A DNA stretch of 64,000 bases from an uncultured Lachnospiraceae bacterium (GTDB lineage Bacteria; Bacillota; Clostridia; Lachnospirales; Lachnospiraceae): positions 248,001 to 312,000 of the forward strand of contig CACZFI010000003.1 in assembly GCA_902780405.1 (NCBI GenBank), in the 5' to 3' direction. Positions 52,750-59,934 of this stretch are shown here, one piece after another (positions within the stretch are counted from its first letter, which is position 1; each line of letters starts with the position of its first letter). The notes below the pieces were generated by a model that had not been told where the DNA came from, did not search any database, and saw nothing but the letters and a program-made list of their open reading frames with translations. The translations under genes and the position numbers were made by a program.

Positions 52750-53349
52750 TTACTCTGCTTTAGCCTGCATCACGCGTAAGTGCGCGTACTCATTCTCGGG
52801 CTCGCTGTCCATAGCGTTGCGCTCCTCGAGAGCCTTGCAGATGTCGTTCAGTATTTCAATGGCCTCGGTCTGTGACTTGGCATTGGCAGTAGCCATCTGC
52901 GCAAGTAAAACAGCGACACGCTCGTTGCTGTTCACAACCTTTGTGGTATTGTCTTCGGCCTTTTTGACATTCAGTTTGGCGAGAACCTTATCCTGGTCAA
53001 GGATTTCCTTGTACAGTTTGGAATTCTCTTCTTTTAATTCCATCAGAAGATCAAGAAGCGCGGTCATGCTCTGCGTGCGTGCCGTCTCCTCTCTCTTGGC
53101 AACGGAGTAAATTCCTTTTTCTACTTTAGTGAGTTCGTTTTGCTTATCGATGTTCGCGGATGCAATCTCATCCACCTTCGCAAGGATGGCATCTACCATG
53201 AAGTAGGTGTCAACGATCACGATCAGGGAGATGGCGATGATGATCTCGAGCCTTGCCGGGTACACCAGGATCATATAGAGATCCACCAAAAGAGCTGCAA
53301 CAAATGCAACCGCACTGACGGTCAGTGCCGAACCGGATTTATTCTTCAT
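52750..53349 (-). CDS. Two-helix membrane protein with long coiled coil, unknown function
   Basis: A 199-residue protein. Two membrane helices (about 8-30 and 35-55) are followed by a long helical, coiled-coil region (about 58-180). The first half of that region is Glu/Lys-rich (MELKEENSKLYKEILDQDKV) and the second alanine-rich (VAVLLAQMATANAKSQTEAI). Such a layout suits a membrane scaffold or signalling stalk. It ends 11 bases before the exonuclease gene on the same strand, so the two are probably co-transcribed. No family recognised. Confidence 0.75.
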   Translation of the reverse strand: MKNKSGSALTVSAVAFVAALLVDLYMILVYPARLEIIIAISLIVIVDTYFMVDAILAKVDEIASANIDKQNELTKVEKGIYSVAKREETARTQSMTALLDLLMELKEENSKLYKEILDQDKVLAKLNVKKAEDNTTKVVNSNERVAVLLAQMATANAKSQTEAIEILNDICKALEERNAMDSEPENEYAHLRVMQAKAE

Positions 53350-53430
53350 AGGGCAATCCCTCTTTTCATAATTGTTACTGCAATATTATAGCACCGCATG
53401 GGCGAATAGTAAACCTTGGAAAAAAGGTGC

Positions 53431-53459
53431 TTTACTTTTGCGGTGGAATCCGTTACAAT
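53431..53459 (+). promoter_or_regulatory. tRNA-Arg promoter
   Basis: -35 TTTACT (53431-53436), 17-base spacer, -10 TACAAT (53454-53459). The tRNA 5' end follows 10 bases after the -10. Confidence 0.75.
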
Positions 53460-53469
53460 GAGAAACGAT

Positions 53470-53543
53470 GTTTCCGTAGCTCAGCTGGATAGAGCGACCG
53501 CCTCCTAAGCGGTAGGTCGGGTGTTCGAATCACCTCGGGAACG
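53470..53543 (+). tRNA. tRNA-Arg (CCT)
   Basis: A 74-base cloverleaf. The acceptor stem GTTTCCG pairs with CGGGAAC, the anticodon loop is CTCCTAA and the T loop is GTTCGAATC. Discriminator G; CCA is not encoded. It has its own promoter and terminator. Confidence 0.96.
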
Positions 53544-53552
53544 CGAAATGCG

Positions 53553-53579
53553 CCGCGACTGCAAGGTCGCGGTTTTTTT
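53553..53579 (+). terminator. Terminator of tRNA-Arg
   Basis: CCGCGAC-TGCAAG-GTCGCGG followed by seven T. Confidence 0.92.
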
Positions 53580-53597
53580 GTGCGTGTTTATATATAC

Positions 53598-53728
53598 GTT
53601 TCCATACGGTCTGTGTTGCAGGACACGCTTGCGCTAACTTCCGCTCGCAACGGACGCTAAGCTCGTGAAAAACCTCGCTAAGCGCCGGCGGCTCCAGATT
53701 GTCCTTGCAACGCAGACCGTATGGAAAC
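53598..53728. repeat. Long hairpin element E1 (131 bp, about 28-bp terminal inverted repeats)
   Basis: The outer arms 53598-53625 and 53700-53728 pair over 28 bases with one G-T pair and one bulged base. The interior contains GGACACGCTTGCGCTAA and a core (53651-53715, GGACGCTAAGCTCG..., CTCGCTAAGCGCCGGCGG) also found at 59697-59760 on the other strand. No open frame. A fragment of the core (GCAGCGGACGCTA) recurs at about 53764-53776. Confidence 0.85.
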
Positions 53729-53797
53729 TTACTTTATAGAACAAGCAAAAACACGCGGACCTTGCAGCGGACGCTAGGGGTCTTAAATAATGCTGGG

Positions 53798-53879
53798 CGT
53801 GGGATGGGTGGTGGATGGGGTGATGTGTGATCGTCTCCTGGAGATTTCACGCGTCACCCCATCCACCATCCATCTCACG
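53798..53879. repeat. Long hairpin with 33-bp stem
   Basis: The arms 53798-53830 and 53847-53879 match over 33 bases with four differences. Each is a transition that still gives a G-T (G-U in RNA) pair. The 16-base loop contains CTCCTGGAG. There is no T run after it, so it is not an ordinary terminator. No coding frame. Confidence 0.85.
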
Positions 53880-54038
53880 TGAGCTTCTTTAATAGAATCG
53901 TCTATCTTGTTGTTCTTGACATGTTATGCACAATATGTTGATTTCTGCACGCGTATTCATGTTTATAATGTTGATAACTCTGTTGATAACCTGTTGGAGA
54001 GATGGATTTATCAACAAAATGTTGGAAAGATGTTGATA
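53880..54038. promoter_or_regulatory. AT-rich region with DnaA-box-like sites beside the parS cluster
   Basis: No gene seen. TTATGCACA (53924-53932) is a perfect TTATNCACA box. TTATCAACA occurs three times: minus strand at 53969-53977 and 53981-53989, plus strand at 54008-54016. It differs from the consensus at one position and is the same variant as seen in the dnaA-rpmH gap. Confidence 0.5.
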
Positions 54039-54054
54039 TGTTTCACGTGAAACA
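54039..54054. promoter_or_regulatory. parS site 1
   Basis: TGTTTCACGTGAAACA, a perfect 16-bp parS palindrome bound by ParB. Confidence 0.97.
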
Positions 54055-54288
54055 TCGATTGGACGATCGAATTGCTCGCGCCTGTTGAAAACTTGTGTCG
54101 AAGGATTTGGTTCTTGTCAGATGTTCCGAACCGAATGTTCTGAACCGAATGTTCTGAAAATTACAAGCAGACAATCACAGCCGATTCTTATCCAATTCTA
54201 CTCATCTCCACTTGATCTGCGTATCTCCTGCTTAAACGGTTGCCTTGCTCCGGATTAAAATTGCTTGCTCACATTTACATTCCTGCAA

Positions 54289-54304
54289 TGTTTCACGTGA
54301 AACA
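54289..54304. promoter_or_regulatory. parS site 2
   Basis: A perfect 16/16 parS match. The 234 bases before it (54055-54288) hold no gene that I can support, only a short direct repeat CCGAATGTTCTGAA near 54128-54157. Confidence 0.97.
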
Positions 54305-54517
54305 TTCTGTACACATTTCAACGTGAATTCTGCCAGGGAAGAACACCCGAAATACTCCTGTACAAACTTTGAGTTAATTCGACGCCACAAGCATCCATTC
54401 ACTTTGAACTGCTTCAACGTGTTTACATCCAGCCACAGAATTTCGGCTTCGAGTTTTGACAAAAGGAGCGAGTGATCTTTCCACCGGGAAATCATTTTTA
54501 GAAACAACGCTACGATA

Positions 54518-54533
54518 TGTTTCACGTGAAACA
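54518..54533. promoter_or_regulatory. parS site 3
   Basis: A perfect 16/16 parS match. The frames crossing this site on both strands are the repeated parS motif read as protein and are not credible genes. Confidence 0.97.
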
Positions 54534-54603
54534 TCCGGAAATCATTTTCTATACTTTCACAACCTGCTCATCATCAATTCGCACATCAATCGCTCCTATC
54601 CGA

Positions 54604-54619
54604 CGTTTCACGTGAAACA
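54604..54619. promoter_or_regulatory. parS site 4
   Basis: 15/16 match (first base C). It lies 27 bases before site 5. Confidence 0.92.
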
Positions 54620-54630
54620 TTTTATGAATT

Positions 54631-54646
54631 TGTTTCACGTGAAACA
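54631..54646. promoter_or_regulatory. parS site 5
   Basis: A perfect 16/16 parS match, 138 bases before the parA start codon. A TATAAT at 54753-54758 is a likely -10 for parA, with no good -35. Confidence 0.97.
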
Positions 54647-54783
54647 TGAAAAATCGCTGGTTTTTGTGAAAAACGTGGGCGGAAATCAATATATTGTAGC
54701 GAAGCTCGGATTGCAACCATATTTAGGTGTGGAATCAGATAACGAGTAGTGCTATAATGTTGTGGCAGTATGGAGGTTTGAAC

Positions 54784-55566
54784 ATGGGAAGAATTATTGC
54801 CATAGCCAACCAGAAGGGTGGCGTCGGTAAAACAACAACATCAATCAACCTGGCAGCTTGTCTTGCAGAGAAGGGTAAGCGAGTACTTGCGGTAGATATG
54901 GATCCGCAGGGAAACTTAACCAGTGGTCTCGGCATTGACAAGAATTCCCTGGATAAAACCATTTATCATGCCATGTGCGGGGAGATCAATATTGGGGAGT
55001 GCATGATCGTGCGTCCCTTTGAAAAGAAGATCGACCTTTCTATCGTTCCGGCGAATCGAGATCTGGCCGGAGCAGAAGTCGAGCTGATCAGCACAGACGA
55101 TCCACAGCATATTTTAAAGGGAATCCTGAAAAGTATCCGGAAGCAATTTGATTTCATTATTATAGATTGTCCTCCGGCCCTTGGTATGCTGACGATCAAT
55201 TCCATGACTGCGGCAGACACTGTACTGGTTCCGATCCAGTGTGAGTTCTTCGCTCTGGACGGATTATCACAGCTGATATATACCATCGATTTGATCAAGA
55301 AGAAACTGAACAGGAATCTTGAGATTGAGGGCGTGGTCTTCACGATGTATGATGCGCGTACGAATCTTTCTCAGGAAGTTGTGGACAACGTTAAGAACAA
55401 CCTGGACCAGTTTATTTATAAGACGGTGATCCCGAGAAATGTGCGACTTGCAGAAGCACCCAGCTTCGGATTACCTATCAACTTATATGACGGAAGATCC
55501 GCAGGCGCCGAAGGTTATCGAAAACTTGCGGATGAAGTGATAAAGAACAGATTGTTTGCAGATTGA
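54784..55566 (+). CDS. parA: Chromosome partitioning ATPase ParA (Soj)
   Basis: About 260 residues. Deviant Walker A protein IAIANQKGGVGKTTTSINLAA, with FDFIIIDCPPALGMLT as Walker B. It works with ParB and parS in origin segregation and also regulates DnaA in Gram-positive bacteria. A longer frame starts at 54727, but the ATG at 54784 follows GGAGG at seven bases and gives the family N-terminus MGRIIAIANQKGG. Five parS sites lie upstream. Confidence 0.96.
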   Translation: MGRIIAIANQKGGVGKTTTSINLAACLAEKGKRVLAVDMDPQGNLTSGLGIDKNSLDKTIYHAMCGEINIGECMIVRPFEKKIDLSIVPANRDLAGAEVELISTDDPQHILKGILKSIRKQFDFIIIDCPPALGMLTINSMTAADTVLVPIQCEFFALDGLSQLIYTIDLIKKKLNRNLEIEGVVFTMYDARTNLSQEVVDNVKNNLDQFIYKTVIPRNVRLAEAPSFGLPINLYDGRSAGAEGYRKLADEVIKNRLFAD

Positions 55567-55585
55567 GAGCCAAAAGGAGGAAGTT

Positions 55586-56491
55586 ATGGCACCCAAGAGA
55601 GGGCTTGGAAGAGGACTTGATAATCTGATTCCGACTGGAGAGAAGGATCAGCCCAAGACAGTTGCGAAGACCAAAACCGAGGTCAAGGAAGTTGTCAAAG
55701 AGGTTGAACAGACCATAGATATACAGAAGCTGGAACCGAACAAGAGTCAGCCGAGATCACATTTTGATCAGGATGCGTTGCAGGAACTGGCGGATAACAT
55801 CAAGCAGCATGGCGTCATCGAGCCGCTGGTGGTTGTTAAGCGCAAGGGGTATTATGAGATCATTGCCGGTGAGCGTCGTTGGAGAGCAGCGAAGCTGGCG
55901 GGACTGAAAAGAGTGCCGGTGGTTATTCGTGACTACACCGATAGACAGATTGTCGAAATTGCGCTCATCGAGAACATTCAAAGAGAAGACTTAAATCCCA
56001 TCGAAGAAGCGAAAGCTTATGAGAGGTTGATCAAAGAGTTTTCGTTAAAGCAGGATGAGGTGGCGGAGCGCGTATCCAAGAGCAGAACCACCATTACCAA
56101 TGCACTTCGTCTTTTAAAACTGTCGGATCGCGTACAGCAGATGGTGATTGACGATATGCTTTCCGCAGGTCATGTGCGTGCGCTGATCACGATCGAGGAT
56201 CCGGAGCTTCAGTACGAGACTGCGATGTACATTTTCGATAAGCAGCTTTCGGTACGTGAGACAGAGAGCTATGTCAAGAAGCTCTTTAATAGGAAGAAAC
56301 GAGTTGCACCTGTTGAGACGGAACGTGATCTTTCCTTCATTTATAAGGAGATCGAGGAGAAGCTGAAGAGCTCACTCGGTACCAAGGCGACCATCAAGGC
56401 AGCCAATAATCAAAAAGGAAAGATTGAGATCGAGTATTACTCGCAGGATGAGTTGGAGCGTCTGGCACAGATGCTGACCCATGTGAACTAG
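55586..56491 (+). CDS. parB: Chromosome partitioning protein ParB (Spo0J)
   Basis: About 301 residues. N-terminal MAPKRGLGRGLDNLIP is the ParA-contact motif; the CTPase/ParB box has GERRWRAAKLAG, VVIRDYTDRQIVEIALIENI and QREDLNPIEEA; the helix-turn-helix VAERVSKSRTTITNALRLLK binds parS; a C-terminal dimer domain ends the protein. AGGAGG lies five bases before the ATG at 55586. It spreads on DNA as a CTP-driven clamp from parS. Confidence 0.96.
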   Translation: MAPKRGLGRGLDNLIPTGEKDQPKTVAKTKTEVKEVVKEVEQTIDIQKLEPNKSQPRSHFDQDALQELADNIKQHGVIEPLVVVKRKGYYEIIAGERRWRAAKLAGLKRVPVVIRDYTDRQIVEIALIENIQREDLNPIEEAKAYERLIKEFSLKQDEVAERVSKSRTTITNALRLLKLSDRVQQMVIDDMLSAGHVRALITIEDPELQYETAMYIFDKQLSVRETESYVKKLFNRKKRVAPVETERDLSFIYKEIEEKLKSSLGTKATIKAANNQKGKIEIEYYSQDELERLAQMLTHVN

Positions 56492-56503
56492 AGAGGTGAT
56501 CAC

Positions 56504-57043
56504 ATGGAAGAGAAGATATTCGGAATGGAGCCGGCAACGGCCGTGAGACTCCTGATGATTCTCCTTGTGTTGCTGATCGCTTTCGTTCTGTTTCTGATCT
56601 ACAAGATCAATATCATGAGCCGCAAGTATGAAGCACTTACCAGCGGTAAGAAGGGTGCGGATCTTGAGAAGATCATACGTCACCGTTTCAAGGAGATGGA
56701 ACAGTTAAAGGCGAATGCCAAGAGGATCAATCGAGAACATCGCGTCGTGAAGGGGCACCTGTCCTCCTGCATCAACAAGTATGCGTTGGTGAAGTACGAT
56801 GCATTTGATCAGATGGCGGGCAAGTTGTCCTTTGTCATCACGCTGTTAAATGAAAACAACTCGGGAATCGTATTAAATTCCATGCATTCCAGAGAGGGTT
56901 GCTTCACCTATGCGAAAGAGATCGTGAACGGTGAGTCCTACATCCCACTCTCCGATGAAGAGAAGGAAGCACTGGAACGTGCGAAGACCGTAGAGGAAGA
57001 AATCAAGGATCTGACAACGACGGAGGAAGATCTTCCGGAGTAA
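56504..57043 (+). CDS. DUF4446 membrane protein downstream of parB
   Basis: A 179-residue protein. One N-terminal membrane helix (about 14-33) is followed by a helical linker and a compact domain containing KYALVKYDAFDQMAGKLSF then VITLLNENNSGIVLNSMHSR and EGCFTYAKEIVNGES. That pattern is the DUF4446 family, which commonly follows parB in Clostridia. Function unknown. It starts 12 bases after parB and is part of that operon. A parS-like site follows its stop. Confidence 0.9.
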   Translation: MEEKIFGMEPATAVRLLMILLVLLIAFVLFLIYKINIMSRKYEALTSGKKGADLEKIIRHRFKEMEQLKANAKRINREHRVVKGHLSSCINKYALVKYDAFDQMAGKLSFVITLLNENNSGIVLNSMHSREGCFTYAKEIVNGESYIPLSDEEKEALERAKTVEEEIKDLTTTEEDLPE

Positions 57044-57044
57044 A

Positions 57045-57060
57045 TGATTCACGTGAAACC
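57045..57060. promoter_or_regulatory. parS site 6 (degenerate)
   Basis: TGATTCACGTGAAACC, 14/16 to parS, in the gap between the DUF4446 gene and serS. Confidence 0.75.
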
Positions 57061-57099
57061 ATAGTAAGATAAAACCAGAGACGAAAAGAGGAAACAGAC

Positions 57100-58380
57100 A
57101 TGTTGGACATCAAATTTGTGCGAGAAAATCCGGACATTGTAAAGGAGAACATCAAGAAGAAGTTTCAGGATGAGAAGCTTCCGCTTGTAGATGAGTCTAT
57201 CGCATTAGACAAAGAAGCCAGAGAGCTACAGCAGGAGGCTGATGAGCTTCGTGCGAAGAAGAACCAGATCGCAAAGCAGATCGGTGCGCTGATGGCACAG
57301 GGCAAGAAGGAAGAAGCAGAGGAAGTGAAGAAGGAAGTAGCTAAAAATGCTGCACGCCTTGCGGAGCTTGAGGCAAAGGAGCCTGAGGTTCGTGAAAAGC
57401 TTCGTTCCATTATGATGACCATCCCGAACATCATCGATCCTACCGTTCCGGTCGGACGTGATGATTCCGAGAATGTTGAGCTTGAGCGTTTCGGTGAGCC
57501 TGTTGTACCCGACTTCGAGGTTCCCTATCACACAGAGATCATGGAGAAGCTCTCCGGTCTTGATCTGGACAGCGCAAGAAAAGTTGCCGGCAACGGTTTC
57601 TATTATCTGATGGGAGACATTGCGAGACTCCACTCCGCGATCATTTCCTATGCAAGAGATTTTATGATCGACAGAGGGTTCACCTATTGTGTTCCTCCTT
57701 TCATGATCCGCGGTAACGTAGTTGACGGCGTTATGAGTTTCGCCGAGATGGATGCCATGATGTACAAGATCGAGGGCGAGGACCTCTACCTGATCGGTAC
57801 AAGTGAGCACTCCATGATCGGTAAATTTATCGATACGATGGTTCCGGAGGAGTCACTTCCCCAGACACTGACGAGTTATTCACCCTGCTTCCGCAAGGAG
57901 AAGGGCGCGCACGGTATCGAGGAGCGCGGACTCTATCGTATCCATCAGTTCGAGAAGCAGGAGATGATCGTAGTCTGCAAGCCCGAGGATTCTATGGACT
58001 GGTTCCACAAGCTGTGGAGAAACACGGTAGATCTCTTCCGTTCCATGGACATCCCCGTTCGTACCATCGAGTGCTGCTCCGGTGATCTTGCAGATCTCAA
58101 GGTGAAGTCTTACGACGTTGAGGCATGGTCTCCCAGACAGCAGAAGTACTTCGAGGTCGGAAGCTGTTCCAACCTTGGAGATGCACAGGCAAGAAGACTG
58201 AAGATCCGCGTGAAGGGCAAGGACGGCAAGTACTTTGCACACACCTTAAACAACACGGTTGTGGCACCGCCCCGTATGCTCATCGCATTTCTGGAGAACA
58301 ACCTGCAGGCAGACGGCAGCGTCCGTATTCCTGAGGTATTAAGACCCTACATGGGTGGCAAGGATAAATTGGAAGCGTAA
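57100..58380 (+). CDS. serS: Seryl-tRNA synthetase
   Basis: A 426-residue class II synthetase that charges tRNA-Ser. The N-terminal coiled-coil arm (about 30-105) reads Glu/Lys-rich; motif 2 lies at TSYSPCFRKEKGAHGIEERG, YRIHQFEKQE, and motif 3 at NTVVAPPRMLIAFLEN. The leader (57061-57099) is too short for a T-box, so no tRNA-sensing control is evident. GAAAAGAGGAAA precedes the ATG. Confidence 0.97.
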   Translation: MLDIKFVRENPDIVKENIKKKFQDEKLPLVDESIALDKEARELQQEADELRAKKNQIAKQIGALMAQGKKEEAEEVKKEVAKNAARLAELEAKEPEVREKLRSIMMTIPNIIDPTVPVGRDDSENVELERFGEPVVPDFEVPYHTEIMEKLSGLDLDSARKVAGNGFYYLMGDIARLHSAIISYARDFMIDRGFTYCVPPFMIRGNVVDGVMSFAEMDAMMYKIEGEDLYLIGTSEHSMIGKFIDTMVPEESLPQTLTSYSPCFRKEKGAHGIEERGLYRIHQFEKQEMIVVCKPEDSMDWFHKLWRNTVDLFRSMDIPVRTIECCSGDLADLKVKSYDVEAWSPRQQKYFEVGSCSNLGDAQARRLKIRVKGKDGKYFAHTLNNTVVAPPRMLIAFLENNLQADGSVRIPEVLRPYMGGKDKLEA

Positions 58381-59253
58381 ATGCACAGCTATTTAAGAGC
58401 CATCGGTTTTTCAAAATATAAGAGCAGAAGACAGCTTGAGCCAGTATACAAGAGCTGCCTTCGTGAACCCAGTCGCAAAGAGGTAACCACCATCAGTGTG
58501 GATACCTCTATGCTTCAGTTTGAGAAAGATTTTGATAAGAATCTCGGAATCTCTTTGGTGGGAGAAGTGGATGCGGCAGGAGCCTGCTCCATCGAGCACT
58601 ACTTCCCTTACTACAAGGGTCGGTACTTTATGGAGTTCGAGGGTATCAGCATCGAGAAGCAGACGGACAAGGAGTCCTATGCCGGTGTCTGTGAGGATTT
58701 AAGACTCGGGATGACCATCATCTTCTATGTGGTCAATATCGCCGACTACGCAAAGTCCAAGTGGTTTAACTATTCCAACCGCGGGATGACGCGCGTGAAG
58801 CTTTCCGGTCTTTCCACAGAGGGTACCGTGCTGCTTGGCACCAAAAAGTCGAGCGGGCGAAACGCGGGGCCGGATCTTTCGGCACCTTTCTTCGCACCTC
58901 CCGGGATGGGGGATCTCGAGGATCCGCATGAGTACCACGACCCCATCAACCACGAGTACGGACGATATGAACTGCTTACCACCAGGGCCTGCAGGGAAGA
59001 TCTGCTGACGATCGTGGAAACCAGCTTTATGCCTTGCGGCGTGGAGTGTGATCACTATCTGGTGGTGGGAAACATTCTCGAAGTCCGTGAGATGAAGAAT
59101 TCTTTCACGGAAGAAAAGATATACAATCTCTTGATAGAAGCAAATTATCTGACGATCGATGTCGTCATCAATCAGGAGGATCTGATGGGCGAGCCCGAGG
59201 TCGGACGCCGCTTCCGCGGCGAGATCTGGCTGCAGGGTGTCGTGCAGATCTAA
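58381..59253 (+). CDS. DUF3881 family protein
   Basis: A 290-residue soluble protein, MHSYLRAIGFSKYKSRRQLE at the start, with GEVDAAGACSIEHYFPYYKG and a C-terminal VVINQEDLMGEPEVGRRFRG. Start, order and length fit DUF3881, a family seen mainly in Lachnospiraceae, with no known function. Its ATG follows the serS stop without a gap, so it is co-transcribed and possibly reinitiated. No catalytic motif was recognised. A strong terminator follows at 59354. Confidence 0.85.
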   Translation: MHSYLRAIGFSKYKSRRQLEPVYKSCLREPSRKEVTTISVDTSMLQFEKDFDKNLGISLVGEVDAAGACSIEHYFPYYKGRYFMEFEGISIEKQTDKESYAGVCEDLRLGMTIIFYVVNIADYAKSKWFNYSNRGMTRVKLSGLSTEGTVLLGTKKSSGRNAGPDLSAPFFAPPGMGDLEDPHEYHDPINHEYGRYELLTTRACREDLLTIVETSFMPCGVECDHYLVVGNILEVREMKNSFTEEKIYNLLIEANYLTIDVVINQEDLMGEPEVGRRFRGEIWLQGVVQI

Positions 59254-59280
59254 ACCAAATAAGAATTATGTATCGCTGAC

Positions 59281-59343
59281 GGAGACGCGCACACGGAAAG
59301 CCCTGTGTGAGAGCTCCGGAAGACAAAGTTACTAAGTATCCCG
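59281..59343. repeat. Inverted repeat R1 (left copy)
   Basis: A 63-base segment beginning GGAGACGCGCACACGG and ending GTATCCCG. It reappears inverted at 59575-59640 with about four-fifths identity. It contains a small hairpin CACACGG / CCCTGTGTG. Confidence 0.8.
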
Positions 59344-59353
59344 GTGACAAAGT

Positions 59354-59406
59354 CGAAAAGGGTGCCTGACTCCCCAATGGGGGTCCGGCACCCTTTTCGG
59401 CTTTTG
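59354..59406 (+). terminator. Strong terminator of the serS-DUF3881 unit
   Basis: CGAAAAGGGTGCC pairs perfectly with GGCACCCTTTTCG; an inner stem CCCC-AAT-GGGG lies within. Followed by GCTTTTG. It lies inside the R1/R1' repeat region. Confidence 0.8.
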
Positions 59407-59461
59407 TTGCATCCACCGTACGCAACCGGCGCAGGTTTGCCATCCATGGCATACTGAGAAA

Positions 59462-59529
59462 GAATCCTGACGGATTCCTTTGATGTCGCTCAAAGCCGCG
59501 ACGGGCTGTCTGCATCAAAGATGCAGACC
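59462..59529. repeat. Triple-hairpin module R2 (free copy)
   Basis: 68 bases with three short hairpins in a row: GAATCC-TGAC-GGATTC, GTCGC-N8-GCGAC and GTCTGCATC-AAA-GATGCAGAC. An inverted copy lies at 59776-59843. Confidence 0.85.
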
Positions 59530-59574
59530 AGATGCGCCTGCTTCGACATCCATGTCTCAGCTTGCTGAGTCTCA

Positions 59575-59640
59575 CGGGATACAAGTAACTTTAAGTCTTC
59601 CTCCGCAAATTCACACAGTGCTCCCCGTGTGCGCGTCTCC
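59575..59640. repeat. Inverted repeat R1' (right copy)
   Basis: Reverse complement of R1 with scattered differences. Its CACACGGGGAGC hairpin region and GTTACT...GTATCCCG end match R1. Confidence 0.8.
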
Positions 59641-59684
59641 TGTTTGTCGATAAAGTGTAAAGCTTTCAATCAGCCCAAAGAACA

Positions 59685-59892
59685 GGAAGGATGTGGCTGC
59701 GTTGCCAGGACAACGTGGAGCCGCCGGCGCTTAGCGAGGTTCTTTCGAGCTTAGCGTCCGCTGCGTGCGAAATCAGGTCTGCATCTGCGATGCAGACAGC
59801 CTGTCGCGGCTTTGAGCGACTTCATGGGAATCCGTCAGGATTCCTACCGACTTAGCGCAAGCGTGTCCAGGCAACACAGTCGGCATCCTTCC
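59685..59892. repeat. Long hairpin element E2 (208 bp) carrying a nested R2 module
   Basis: The terminal arms 59685-59712 and 59864-59892 pair imperfectly (GGAAGGATG, CTG, GTTGCC, GGACA paired blocks). In reverse complement it matches E1 in order: GGACACGCTTGCGCTAA, then TTTCGCACGCAGCGGACGC, then the core 59697-59760. An extra stretch of about 77 bases including R2' (59776-59843) is inserted between the first two blocks. No gene is supported between 59254 and 59934. Confidence 0.85.
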
Positions 59893-59934
59893 GTCTGTGT
59901 TTCTTGGTTGGGTTTTATCGGAGTGTCTAACGCT

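Noticed and set aside
53553-53579. Hairpin after tRNA-Arg as part of the E1 repeat
   Set aside because: It is a plain GC stem with seven T directly after the tRNA and has no match in E1 or E2.
54232-54534. A 100-codon open frame on the minus strand in the parS region
   Set aside because: It starts MFHVKH and contains NVSRET, which are the parS sequence read as protein. It spans two parS sites, lacks a ribosome site and resembles no family.
54456-54749. A 97-codon open frame on the plus strand before parA
   Set aside because: It contains YVSRET and two FHVKH segments from parS sites 3-5 and runs into the parA promoter, so it is a chance frame.
57044-57099. T-box leader before serS
   Set aside because: The gap is only 56 bases and contains a degenerate parS; there is no room for a T-box structure.
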